From IMG/VR virus record IMGVR_UViG_3300044684_000192, positions 1 to 21,029 of that record: a stretch of DNA of 21,029 nucleotides; one strand, written 5' to 3'. Each line of letters begins with the position of its first letter. Position 1 is the first letter of the stretch. Made by a program: the position numbers and the translations under genes. The DNA comes from a virus. This document shows, one piece after another, positions 1 to 7,714 of the stretch. The notes beneath the pieces were generated by a model. That model made no database searches. It had not been told where the DNA came from and saw only the letters and a program-made list of their open reading frames with translations.

Positions 1-2
1 GC

Positions 3-554
3 ATTCGCAACATCTACAACGTCGAGTCCAAGGGCAATACCAACGGCGTCAACATCACCGGCGTCCACATCGGATGCTCTGGGCTTCTGCAGGGTGAAGG
101 CTGGGTGTCGGGCAACGTCGGCATCAACATAGCCCCTACCGCCCACGGCTCCACGGACGCTGCTTTTGCTTCTGGGTATGAGAAGCCGCGCGACAACGAC
201 TTCCGCGTCAATGTCTTCTACGACACGGTAACTGCAAACAATACCTTCTGCCTCCGTGTGACGGCGCCGAGCAGCGGCAACACCGCGGGCTGGTTGAAGG
301 TTGGTGGCCGGGTTCACGTCAACGCTGCCTCGGCGGTCGGCTACGGTTCTGCCTTCCAGGGCACTCCCTCAAAGCTCCTGGTCGATGACCTCACCGTCGT
401 TGGGCCGTCGTCGAACTTCCAACCATTCAACCACTCGGCGGCGGACGCTACGGCGGGTTGCCGCGTGCGTGGTCTTCGGACCTACCCGGCTCCACCTGCG
501 CTCACCACGAACTGGACGTCGGAAGACACCGGCCCGTACACCTTGCCTGCCTGA
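3..554 (+). CDS. Tailspike-like / beta-helix phage protein, C-terminal part (5' end off the window)
   Basis: The reading frame is open to the left edge, so only the last 183 residues are present; the GTG at 105 is internal and there is no reason to start there. The visible part is rich in Gly, Asn, Thr, Ser and Val with short hydrophobic strands, and the first segment has the repetitive strand-turn look of a right-handed parallel beta-helix. That pattern is common in phage tailspikes and receptor-binding proteins, which form trimers on the tail and bind or degrade surface polysaccharide. No catalytic motif can be recognised in this fragment. It is followed after 12 bases by a gene with a good ribosome site and belongs to the same late transcription unit. 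The fold is inferred from composition only; another beta-rich virion protein is possible. Confidence 0.5.
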   Translation: MRNIYNVESKGNTNGVNITGVHIGCSGLLQGEGWVSGNVGINIAPTAHGSTDAAFASGYEKPRDNDFRVNVFYDTVTANNTFCLRVTAPSSGNTAGWLKVGGRVHVNAASAVGYGSAFQGTPSKLLVDDLTVVGPSSNFQPFNHSAADATAGCRVRGLRTYPAPPALTTNWTSEDTGPYTLPA

Positions 555-566
555 TAGGAGAGCGCC

Positions 567-1076
567 ATGAAGCAGCTGCCCAACCTGACGTTTTTCGAAA
601 GTCTCTGCGGCTTTACGGTGCCGTCGCCCCTGTCGGCGTGGCACGTGCCCGGGTGCTGCTACACGACAGGCACCGAGACCGTGCTGGACGGCAACCAGGG
701 CATCGCTACGCCGAGCGGGTGCCTGTTCAACGTATGCCTGTCGTGCGCACCCAAGTCGGACGGCTCTCCGGCCAGCGGGACCGTGCTGGTCCAGCTCTAC
801 CGCGTCGATGCGTTCTCTTCGGTGAACGCGACCGCGCTGGAGCAGACCGCCGGCTTCCAGGTGATCGCGCAGCGCACCGTCTCGGTGTGCAGCACCGGCA
901 TCACCCATCCGCCGTCGTCGCTCCAGCCGGCGGAAGTGGCTCTGCTCGGCCTCGCCACCGGGTCGAACAAGGGTGGCGTCACCTACGGTGTTCGCTTCAT
1001 GAACGACCCGAACTGTCCGAGCTTCAAGGACCTTCGCGTGATCGAGTGGAGCGCCAAGCTCTGCCCGGCGCCCTGA
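567..1076 (+). CDS. Cysteine-rich phage protein of unknown function
   Basis: A 169-residue protein with start ATG at 567, preceded by TAGGAG at a suitable distance. I do not recognise the family. It has nine cysteines, including a Cys-Cys pair near residue 33 and a cluster around residues 53-60, and it alternates short hydrophobic stretches with Gly/Ser/Thr/Pro turns, which suggests a compact beta protein. There is no transmembrane segment and no convincing signal peptide. It sits between a tailspike-like gene and the capsid assembly genes, so a minor virion component or an accessory to the spike is the natural guess. The metal or disulfide role of the cysteines is unknown. Confidence 0.6.
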   Translation: MKQLPNLTFFESLCGFTVPSPLSAWHVPGCCYTTGTETVLDGNQGIATPSGCLFNVCLSCAPKSDGSPASGTVLVQLYRVDAFSSVNATALEQTAGFQVIAQRTVSVCSTGITHPPSSLQPAEVALLGLATGSNKGGVTYGVRFMNDPNCPSFKDLRVIEWSAKLCPAP

Positions 1077-1117
1077 CGGTACCCATACCACCGCAAAGCG
1101 CTCCCACACTGCGTCGC

Positions 1118-1465
1118 ATGGGCGATTCAGACCCGAGCGACCTCGCTGGACAAGAGCAGAGCCGAATCGAGCGCAACAAGCGCGACAAGCTGGCAACGCT
1201 CCAGGAGGTCGAGGACCTGAAGTGGCTCATGTCGAGCAAGAGGGGGCGCCGCATTGTGTGGCGTCAGCTCGCGCGGGCGGGGGTGTTCCAGTCCACGTTC
1301 CACGTCACCGCGATGGTGATGTCGTTCAACGAGGGCCGGCGCAACCAAGGCAACGCGCTCCTGGCGGACGTCTTGGAGCATTGCCCCGACCGGTTCCTCG
1401 AAATGCTGACGGAGCATCGAAAGCATGACGACCGAGACGCTGATGAACGGGGCCCAAACAACTGA
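1118..1465 (+). CDS. Bbp19 family phage protein
   Basis: A 115-residue protein. The frame is open far upstream, but that upstream part overlaps the preceding gene and reads as Arg/Pro-rich shadow sequence, so I place the start at the ATG at 1118 (MGDSDPSDLAG). The core has the family pattern I associate with Bbp19 of Bordetella phage BPP-1: WLMSSKRGRRIVWRQLARAG, then GVFQSTF and FNEGRRNQG, then a LLADVLE helix. The family is small, helical and found beside portal/scaffold genes in BPP-1-like podophages; its precise role is not known to me. The 3' end overlaps the scaffold gene by 41 bases, suggesting coupled translation. There is no clear ribosome site before 1118. The short gap in front of it carries a 12-base motif that recurs upstream of the alpA-like gene. 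Confidence 0.75.
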   Translation: MGDSDPSDLAGQEQSRIERNKRDKLATLQEVEDLKWLMSSKRGRRIVWRQLARAGVFQSTFHVTAMVMSFNEGRRNQGNALLADVLEHCPDRFLEMLTEHRKHDDRDADERGPNN

Positions 1466-2105
1466 CGCCGCCGCATCGGACGCTGCTGCCACGACGGAGA
1501 CCACGGCTCCCGCGCAAACGAGCGCGACGCCAGCCACCACCGAACCGGGCAGCCAGAACCAGCAGACGAACGACACGACCGCGCTGGGCGACAAGCCTGC
1601 AGCGGAAGCGAAGCCCGACGACCAAGCCAAGCCCGCAGGCGCCCCGGAGAAATACGAGGCGTTCAAGCTGGACGACGGTGCACTCAGCGCCGACGAAGTG
1701 GCCGCGGTCGAAAAGCTCGCGCGAGACCTGAACCTGCCGCAGGACGCTGCGCAGAAGCTGGCCGAAGCCCGCGCCGCGGACAAGGCTGCAGCCGAAGCCA
1801 GCAGCGCGGCAAAGCTCCAGGACGCGCGCGCTCAGTGGGTCAGCGACGTGAAGGCGGACAAGGAGATCGGCGGCGACAAGCTGGCCGAGAACCTGTCCGT
1901 GGCCAAGAAGGGCCTGCAGCTCGCAGACCCGAAAGGCGAGCTCGCCGAGCTGCTGGAAAGCACCGGGTTCGGTGACCACCCGGAGGTGATCCGGGCGTTC
2001 CACCGGATCGGCACCGCAATCAGCGAAGACCGCTTCGTGCCGGCCAAGGGGACGCCTTCGGCGCCCAAGGACGCCGCGTCGCGGCTGTACCCGAATCAGC
2101 AATGA
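1425..2105 (+). CDS. Capsid assembly scaffolding-like protein
   Basis: A 226-residue protein. The first 70 residues are low complexity and rich in Ala, Thr, Gln and Pro (probably disordered); the rest is strongly helical and charged, including an Ala/Glu/Lys-rich coil at about residues 105-135. This composition, the size and the position directly before the major capsid gene are typical of internal scaffolding proteins of podophages such as T7 gp9 and P22 gp8. Such proteins drive procapsid assembly and curvature and are then released. Two blocks (about residues 78-115 and 165-196) resemble the scaffold-like protein at 18826-19455, most clearly around STGFGDHPEVIRAFHRIG. Start ATG 1425 lies inside the preceding gene, with GGAG just upstream. 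The assignment rests on context and composition, not on a catalytic or diagnostic motif. Confidence 0.7.
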   Translation: MTTETLMNGAQTTDAAASDAAATTETTAPAQTSATPATTEPGSQNQQTNDTTALGDKPAAEAKPDDQAKPAGAPEKYEAFKLDDGALSADEVAAVEKLARDLNLPQDAAQKLAEARAADKAAAEASSAAKLQDARAQWVSDVKADKEIGGDKLAENLSVAKKGLQLADPKGELAELLESTGFGDHPEVIRAFHRIGTAISEDRFVPAKGTPSAPKDAASRLYPNQQ

Positions 2106-2119
2106 GAGGAGCCTGAGCA

Positions 2120-3145
2120 ATGGCAACGCTTTCCACCACCGCACTCACGCTGGCCGATTGGGCGAAGCGTGTTGACCCCGATGGCAAGATCCCGACGATC
2201 GCGGAACTGCTGTCGCAGACCAACGAGGTGCTCGAGGACGCAATGTTCGTCGAGGGCAACCTGCCGACCGGTCACCGCGTCATCATCCGTACCGGCCTGC
2301 CGACCGTCTACTGGCGTTCGATCAACCAGGGCGTGCCGCGCAGCAAGTCGACCACCGCGCAGGTGGACGAGTCGTGCGGCATGCTGGAAGCCTACGCTGC
2401 CGTCGACCGCGACCTGGCGATGCTCAACGGCAACACCGCCGCCTTCCGCCTGAGCGAGGACCGCGCCTTCCTGGAGGCGATGAACCAGACCCAGGCCGGC
2501 ACGCTGTTCTACGGCAACCCGGCCACCGACGTCCGCCAGTACCTGGGCCTGTCGGCCCGCTACGGCGCGATCAGCGGCGCCGGCAACGCGCAGAACATCC
2601 TCGACGCGGGCGGCACCGGCTCGTCCAACACCTCCGTGTGGCTGGTGGTCTGGGGTGACAACTCCGTCTTCTGCACCTTCCCGAAGGGTTCGAAGGCCGG
2701 TCTGCTGCACGAGGACGACGGCGAGCTGACCATCTACGACTCGAACAACAACCCGTACAAGGCGCTGCAGACCCACTACCAGTGGAAGAACGGCCTGGTC
2801 GTCAAGGATTGGCGCTATGTCGTGCGCATCGCCAACCTCGACACATCGGTCTTCGCGGGCCTGTCCGGCACGCAGGCGACCACCGCCGTCGCGACCAACA
2901 TCCTGCACATGCTGACCCGTGCGCTGGACCGCATCCCGAACCTCGGCATGGGCCGCGCCGCGTTCTACATGAACCGCTCGGTCTACAGCCTGCTGCGCCG
3001 GATCGCGATGGAAAAGTCGGTCGCCGCCCTGGCGCTGCAGACCGGTCTGAACCAGTTCGGCACGCCGGCCAACTGGGCGACCTTCGAAGGTGTGCCGCTG
3101 CGTCGCGTCGACCAGCTGCTGAACACCGAGTCCCGCGTGGTCTGA
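2120..3145 (+). CDS. Major capsid protein (BPP-1-like podophage)
   Basis: A 341-residue protein with start ATG 2120 and AGAGGAG upstream. It begins with a typical N-terminal arm (MATLSTTALTLADWAKRVDP) and continues with E-loop-like and core segments of the HK97-fold capsid proteins seen in BPP-1 and related podophages, such as PTVYWRSINQGVPRSKS and the region GKIPTIAELLSQTNEVLEDA. The family forms the icosahedral shell. Position agrees: scaffold immediately upstream, capsid cement protein immediately downstream. No protease or cleavage site is evident. This is the only major capsid gene in the window; the second set of capsid-related genes near 19-20 kb has none. Confidence 0.93.
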   Translation: MATLSTTALTLADWAKRVDPDGKIPTIAELLSQTNEVLEDAMFVEGNLPTGHRVIIRTGLPTVYWRSINQGVPRSKSTTAQVDESCGMLEAYAAVDRDLAMLNGNTAAFRLSEDRAFLEAMNQTQAGTLFYGNPATDVRQYLGLSARYGAISGAGNAQNILDAGGTGSSNTSVWLVVWGDNSVFCTFPKGSKAGLLHEDDGELTIYDSNNNPYKALQTHYQWKNGLVVKDWRYVVRIANLDTSVFAGLSGTQATTAVATNILHMLTRALDRIPNLGMGRAAFYMNRSVYSLLRRIAMEKSVAALALQTGLNQFGTPANWATFEGVPLRRVDQLLNTESRVV

Positions 3146-3165
3146 ACCTGAAGGAGAACTCCACC

Positions 3166-3609
3166 ATGTACGCAGACGCACTCCTGAGCCTCTCCTCGAC
3201 TCAGACGGTCACGGGCACCAACACGTCGGTGACCTCGTCCAACACGGTCGACCAGCTGGTCGCGACCGACATCGGAGAGGGCAACCACCTGATGGGCCGC
3301 TTCGAGGTGGGCACCGCCTTCGCGGGCCTGACGACCCTCGAAATGCAGATCATCGCAGCCGACGACGCTGCGCTGAGCTCCAACGTCACGGTGATCGGCA
3401 CCACCGGCGCCATCGCCCTGGCGGCCCTGACCGCCGGCGCCCGCTTCGTGTGCGAGATCAACCCTCGCATCGGGTCGAAGGGCCAACGCTACCTCGGCGC
3501 GCGCTACGTGATCGTGGGCGCGGGCAGCGCCGGTACGATCACGGCCGACATTGGCCTGGGCATCCAGGACGGCCAGAAGTTCTACCCCACCGGTATCACG
3601 GTGATCTAA
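3166..3609 (+). CDS. Bbp16 family capsid cement protein
   Basis: A 147-residue protein. The frame extends upstream into the capsid gene, but the ATG at 3166 is preceded by AAGGAG and gives the expected start (MYADALLSLSSTQTVTG). It matches the cement protein family named after Bbp16 of phage BPP-1: beta-rich, with conserved segments FAGLTTLEMQI, LTAGARF and GQRYLGARYVIVG and a closing IQDGQ. Known members trimerise on the outside of the capsid shell and stabilise it. The gene follows the major capsid gene by 20 bases. A paralogue of exactly the same length lies at 19473-19916, and the two share most of these motifs. Confidence 0.9.
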   Translation: MYADALLSLSSTQTVTGTNTSVTSSNTVDQLVATDIGEGNHLMGRFEVGTAFAGLTTLEMQIIAADDAALSSNVTVIGTTGAIALAALTAGARFVCEINPRIGSKGQRYLGARYVIVGAGSAGTITADIGLGIQDGQKFYPTGITVI

Positions 3610-3619
3610 AGGAGCCGAC

Positions 3620-3925
3620 ATGCCCAAGTACCGTGTGCTCACGAAGTCGTTCATCGACAACCACCTCCGCGAGGAGGGCGACGTCGTCGACTACGACGGC
3701 TACCCGAGCGACAACCTGGAGCCGCTGGACGACGAAGGTCGTGCCAAGCAGAAGGAAGGCGTGAAGGTCGCCAAGCAGGCGATGCAGCAACTGATCAAGG
3801 AGACCCAGCCGCTGATGGGTCCGGGCGGCGCTCCGTTCGATCAGGACGGCTTCGCCAAGGCGGTCGCGAAGGCGATCGTCGACGCAGTGGCGGCCACCAA
3901 CAAGGCCGACAGTCCGCTGACCTGA
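3620..3925 (+). CDS. Small phage protein following the capsid cement gene
   Basis: A 101-residue acidic protein, start ATG 3620 with AAAGGAG upstream. The first 50 residues are the conserved part, MPKYRVLTKSFIDNHLREEG then DVVDYDGYPSDNLEPLDDEG, and look like a small beta domain that might be a virion assembly or head-completion element. The rest is a helical tail with variable sequence. The same N-terminal domain occurs at 19928-20197 directly after the second cement gene, so the pair cement + this protein travels together, which suggests a joint function at the capsid. I know no biochemical function for it. A strong terminator hairpin follows 25 bases after the stop. Confidence 0.75.
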   Translation: MPKYRVLTKSFIDNHLREEGDVVDYDGYPSDNLEPLDDEGRAKQKEGVKVAKQAMQQLIKETQPLMGPGGAPFDQDGFAKAVAKAIVDAVAATNKADSPLT

Positions 3926-3949
3926 CGAGGAGTTTTCGTCGAGTGGCCT

Positions 3950-3973
3950 GGGCCGCCTTGTGCGGCCCTTTTT
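3950..3973 (+). terminator. Rho-independent terminator between head and tail genes
   Basis: A 7-bp GC-only stem (GGGCCGC / GCGGCCC) with a 5-base loop is followed directly by TTTTT. It lies in the 61-base gap after the capsid/cement genes and 14 bases before the tail gene start. Inside a late operon it probably attenuates rather than stops transcription, lowering tail gene expression relative to capsid genes. Confidence 0.8.
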
Positions 3974-3986
3974 CCAGGGGTAGGCG

Positions 3987-4685
3987 ATGGCATCGGAAGT
4001 CGACATCTGCAACGACGCACTGGCGATGCTCGGGGACGAGGCGACCGTCGCCAGCATCGACCCGCCGGAAGGCAGCGCTCAGGCCGACCACTGCGCGCGC
4101 TTCTACCCCAAGGCGCGCGACGCGCTGCTCGAGATGCACCAGTGGGGCTTCGCCACCGTGCGCGTCGCGCTGCCGCTGCTCACCGCGGGCGTGACGCCGT
4201 CCACCTGGCAGTACGCCTACGTGGCGCCGCCAGATGCGTTGAACCTGATCGCGGTGCTGGACCCGGCCGCGGCCGACGACTACAGCGTTCCGATCGGGCC
4301 GTACGCCATCACCAGCGCGTTGTCGTCCCTGGACGTGGTCGCGGTGCCCACCGGCATCGGCCTTTACACCCCGCAGCCGTTCGTGGCCGAAACCCTGTCG
4401 GACGGGCAACAAGTCATCTTCACCAACCAGGCCAATGCGGTGCTGCGCTACACGCGCAGCATCAGCGACCCGACGCAGTTCTCGCCGCTGTTCGCTGAAG
4501 GCCTGACGATCCTGCTGGCGTCCAAGCTGGCCGGCCCGGTGCTCAAGGGCTCCGAAGGGCGCCAAGTGGCGACCGAACTGCGCAAGGAGTTCGTGGAGGT
4601 GTGGCTGCCGCGCGCGGTCGAGTCCGACGCGAACCAGCGCTACCTGCAGGCCGCCCAGCAAACCCCCTGGATCACGGGGCGCTGA
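3987..4685 (+). CDS. Tail tubular protein A-like / head-tail connector protein
   Basis: A 232-residue protein, start ATG 3987 (MASEVDICNDALAMLGDEAT). The opening motif (E/S-x-x-x-I-C-N-x-A-L-x-x-L-G), the early cysteine pair and the ARFYPKARDALLEMHQWGFA segment are characteristic of the tail tubular protein A / gp11-type adaptor family of T7-like and BPP-1-like podophages. These proteins form a ring under the portal that joins the head to the tail nozzle. The length is close to the family norm. The stop codon abuts the ATG of the next gene, so translation is probably coupled. Gene order (adaptor then nozzle) is as expected. Confidence 0.85.
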   Translation: MASEVDICNDALAMLGDEATVASIDPPEGSAQADHCARFYPKARDALLEMHQWGFATVRVALPLLTAGVTPSTWQYAYVAPPDALNLIAVLDPAAADDYSVPIGPYAITSALSSLDVVAVPTGIGLYTPQPFVAETLSDGQQVIFTNQANAVLRYTRSISDPTQFSPLFAEGLTILLASKLAGPVLKGSEGRQVATELRKEFVEVWLPRAVESDANQRYLQAAQQTPWITGR

Positions 4686-6893
4686 ATGCCGATCACCCGC
4701 ACCTACGCGCGATCGTTCTCGGGCGGCGAGGTCTCGCCCGAGTTCTGGGGCCAGATCAGCGACGCGAAGTTTCAGACCGGCCTGGCGACCTGCCGCAATT
4801 TCGAGGTGCTGCCGCACGGACCCGCGCGCAACCGCGCTGGCTTCGGCTACGTGCACACCGCGAAGTACAGCGGCACCAAGAAATGCCGCCTGATCCCGTT
4901 CACCTTCAGCACCGTCCAGACGATGGTGCTGGAGGTCGGTGACAAGTACATCCGGTTCCACACCCAAGGCGCGACCCTACTGGCGCCGGCCGCGGCCGCC
5001 TACGACAACGCCCACGCCTATAGCATCGGCGACCTCGCGCTGTCCGGCGGCGTGACCTACTACTGCGTCGCCGCAACCACAGGCCACGCGCCGCCGAACG
5101 CGACCTACTGGTACGCGCTGCCGGCCACCGGCGAGTATGAGATCCCGACGCCCTACCTCGAGGCGGACGTGTTCGACCTGCACTTCGTGCAGTCGGCCGA
5201 CGTGCTGACCATCGTGCACCAGAACTATGCGCCGATGGAGCTGCGCCGCTACGGCGCGACGAACTGGCAGCTGTCGACGATCCAGTTCGCGCCGACCCTG
5301 TCGCCGCCGACCGGCGTCAGCGCGACGGCGCACACCGGAACAACGCCGGGGGCGCCGACCACCATGTACTACGTGGTGACGGCTGTCAGCGCGGACGGCC
5401 TCACCGAGTCCTATGCGTCGTCGATCGTCAACTGCTCAAACAACCTGTTCGACACCGGCGCCTACAACACCATCAGCTGGAGCGCAGTGACAGGGGCCGC
5501 CCGGTACAACGTCTACCGCCAGAGCAATGGCCTGTACGGCTACATCGGGCAGACCACGACGACCAGCCTGGTCGACAACGGTGGGGGCAACGTGGTCACG
5601 CCGAACATCGGGCAGACGCCGCCCATCCAAGACGCGGTGTTCGCCGGTGCCGGCGACTACCCTGGGGCTGTCAGCTACTTCGAGCAGCGCCGCTGCTTTG
5701 CCGGCACGATCAACGCGCCGCAGACCCTGTGGATGACCGAGAGCGGCACCGAGTCGTCGATGAACTACACGCTGCCCACGCGCGACGACAACCGGGTGAA
5801 GTTCAAGGTGGTGGCGCGCGAGGCCGACACCATCCGCCACATCGTGCCTCTGCAACAAATGCTGCTGCTGACCCAGGCCGGCGAGTGGCGGGTGCAGAGC
5901 GTCAACAACGACGCGATCACGCCGTCCAGTGTGTCGGTCAAGCCGCAGAGCTACGTCGGCGCGAACAACGTCCAGCCTCTGATCGTCAACAACAACTTGG
6001 TGTACGCCGCGGCGCGCGGCGGCCATGTGCGCGAGATGGCGTACAGCTGGCAGGCCGGCGGTTACGTCACCGGCGACCTGAGCCTGCGCGCGGCGCACCT
6101 GTTCGACGGCATGACGATCGTCGACTCCGCGTTCTCCAAAGCGCCGTACCCCATCTGTTGGTTCGTCTCCAGCAACGGCAAGCTGCTGGGCCTGACCTAC
6201 GTGCCCGAGCAGCAAGTCGGCGCCTGGCACTGGCACGACACGCAGGGCACGTTCGAGGCGATCACGGTCGTCGCGGAAGGCGACGAAGACGTGCTGTATG
6301 CCGTCGTCAACCGCACGATCAACGGCGCCACGGTCCGCTACATCGAGCGCAAGCAGTCGCGCCTTTTCGCCACCCTGGCCGACTCGTTCGTCGTCGACGC
6401 CGGGCTGTCTTACAACGGCGCGCCGGCGACGGTCTTCAGCGGCCTGAACCACCTGGAGGGCGCGACCGTCAGCATCCTCGCGGACGGGGCGGTGATGCCG
6501 CAGGCCACCGTGACGGGCGGCACGGTCACGCTGAGCACGCCGGCCAGCAAGGTGACGATCGGCCTGCCCTACGACTCCGACATCCAGTTCCTGCCCATGG
6601 CATTCCTTGAGCTGCCGGGCGCGGGCCAAGGGCGGCCGAAGAACGTCAACCGGGTGTGGCTGCGGGTCTACCTGTCGAGCGGCATCTACGCTGGCCCGGA
6701 CTTCGACAACCTGGTGCCTGTGAAGCAGCGCACCACGGAGCCGTACGACTCGCCGCCGAACCTGAAGACCGAGGAGGTCGAGGTCGCGCTCAAGCCGAGC
6801 TGGGGCGACTCCGGGCAGGTGTGCATCCGTCAGCAGGACCCGCTGCCGCTGACGATCCTCAACTACAGCGCGGAAGTGGCGATCGGGGGCTGA
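4686..6893 (+). CDS. Tail nozzle / tail tubular protein B-like with inserted carbohydrate-binding-like and FN3-like segments
   Basis: A 735-residue protein starting directly after the preceding stop codon. The N-terminus (RSFSGGEVSPEFWGQISDAK and later RNFEVLPHGPARNRAGFGYV) is the signature of the podophage tail nozzle family (T7 gp12-like), a hexameric tube through which DNA leaves. Residues about 106-146 look like a small aromatic-rich carbohydrate-binding module (AYSIGDLALSGGVTYYC then PPNATYWYAL). Residues about 206-310 look like fibronectin type III repeats (PPTGVSATAH; VTAVSADGLTES; GAARYNVYR). The C-terminal 400 residues, from about GDYPGAVSYFEQRRCFAG, are the beta-propeller-like nozzle body. 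Extra domains decorating the nozzle may contact the cell surface. It is absent from the second late cluster at 18.8-21 kb. Confidence 0.87.
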   Translation: MPITRTYARSFSGGEVSPEFWGQISDAKFQTGLATCRNFEVLPHGPARNRAGFGYVHTAKYSGTKKCRLIPFTFSTVQTMVLEVGDKYIRFHTQGATLLAPAAAAYDNAHAYSIGDLALSGGVTYYCVAATTGHAPPNATYWYALPATGEYEIPTPYLEADVFDLHFVQSADVLTIVHQNYAPMELRRYGATNWQLSTIQFAPTLSPPTGVSATAHTGTTPGAPTTMYYVVTAVSADGLTESYASSIVNCSNNLFDTGAYNTISWSAVTGAARYNVYRQSNGLYGYIGQTTTTSLVDNGGGNVVTPNIGQTPPIQDAVFAGAGDYPGAVSYFEQRRCFAGTINAPQTLWMTESGTESSMNYTLPTRDDNRVKFKVVAREADTIRHIVPLQQMLLLTQAGEWRVQSVNNDAITPSSVSVKPQSYVGANNVQPLIVNNNLVYAAARGGHVREMAYSWQAGGYVTGDLSLRAAHLFDGMTIVDSAFSKAPYPICWFVSSNGKLLGLTYVPEQQVGAWHWHDTQGTFEAITVVAEGDEDVLYAVVNRTINGATVRYIERKQSRLFATLADSFVVDAGLSYNGAPATVFSGLNHLEGATVSILADGAVMPQATVTGGTVTLSTPASKVTIGLPYDSDIQFLPMAFLELPGAGQGRPKNVNRVWLRVYLSSGIYAGPDFDNLVPVKQRTTEPYDSPPNLKTEEVEVALKPSWGDSGQVCIRQQDPLPLTILNYSAEVAIGG

Positions 6894-6894
6894 C

Positions 6895-7485
6895 ATGGGA
6901 CTTTCGGCGGGTTCTCTCGCAAGCGCGTCGCTCGGCATGCAGGCGGCCGGCGCGGGGATGCAGACGGTTGGGGCGTTCAGCCAGGCGCAGGGGCAAAAGT
7001 CGCTGCTCAATTCGCAGGCCGACATGGACGAGGTGAACGCGCGGATCGCCGAGGCTTCGGCCCGGTCCGCGCTGGTGGCTGGCCAGCGCCAGCAGCAAGC
7101 CAGCCAGTTGCAGACCGCGCAAACGCTGAGCACCCAGCGCGCCAGCCTGGCGGCCAATGGCGTCGACCTGGGCACCGGCAGCGCCGCAGAAATCCAGACC
7201 ACCACCAAGATGATGGGCGAGGTCGACGCGAACACGATCGCGGCCAACGCGCTGCGGCAGGCCTGGGGGTATCGCACGCAGGCCGTCAGCTACCAAAACG
7301 ACGCACTGATGCGCCGCGCGAGTGCCGACTCGATCAGCCCCTTTATGGCTGCTACGAGCACCCTGCTGGGAAGCGCCGGCAACGTCGCCTCCAGCTGGTA
7401 CCGCTTCAGCAAGGACGGGGTGTGGAGCTCGTCGTCTCTCACGACTGGCGACTTCTCGCGCATGGACCGCGGACAGGGGGGCTGA
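6895..7485 (+). CDS. Small internal virion protein (T7 gp14-like)
   Basis: A 196-residue protein starting one base after the preceding stop codon (TGAC ATG). It is Ala/Gln/Ser rich and mostly helical, with an N-terminal Gly/Ala/Ser stretch (residues 1-35) that could insert in a membrane and a long helix over about residues 40-100 with many Gln and Ala. This is the usual appearance and genomic position of podophage internal virion or ejection proteins of the gp14 type, which form the outer-membrane pore early in DNA entry. The last 13 residues (TGDFSRMDRGQGG) reappear at the end of the unrelated 71-residue protein at 20585-20800. The function is inferred from context and composition. Confidence 0.65.
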   Translation: MGLSAGSLASASLGMQAAGAGMQTVGAFSQAQGQKSLLNSQADMDEVNARIAEASARSALVAGQRQQQASQLQTAQTLSTQRASLAANGVDLGTGSAAEIQTTTKMMGEVDANTIAANALRQAWGYRTQAVSYQNDALMRRASADSISPFMAATSTLLGSAGNVASSWYRFSKDGVWSSSSLTTGDFSRMDRGQGG

Positions 7486-7714
7486 GCAATGCCACGCGTT
7501 CCGACCTACGACGACTACCAGGTGATGCCGAACGTCGCCCCCGCGGGCGGCGTCGGCTTGCCGACGATGAACCCGCAGCTGACCGGCGGCCGGCAGCTGC
7601 AGGACCTGGGGCAAGGCATGCAGCAGGCCGGTCAGGCCGCCGGCGGCATCGCCCTGGACATGCAGGACCAGGTCAACCAGGTCCGCGTGACCGATGCGAT
7701 GAACCAGGCGCGCG
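7447..7714 (+). repeat. Long direct repeat, left copy (ejection gene start)
   Basis: About 268 bases here match 20762-21029 with three differences, all synonymous, at an offset of 13,315 bases. The repeat starts in the last codons of the gp14-like gene and continues to the window end, so the true length is unknown. It could support homologous recombination that excises or duplicates the 13.3 kb between the copies. Confidence 0.95.

Noticed and set aside
458-1117. Long N-terminal extension of the Bbp19-family protein
   Set aside because: It overlaps two well-supported genes and reads as Arg/Pro/His-rich shadow sequence; family members are about the length obtained from ATG 1118.
5436-7277. 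613-codon minus-strand frame, and other long antisense frames across the structural block
   Set aside because: These are Arg/Val/His-rich mirror frames caused by high GC at third codon positions of well-supported + strand genes.
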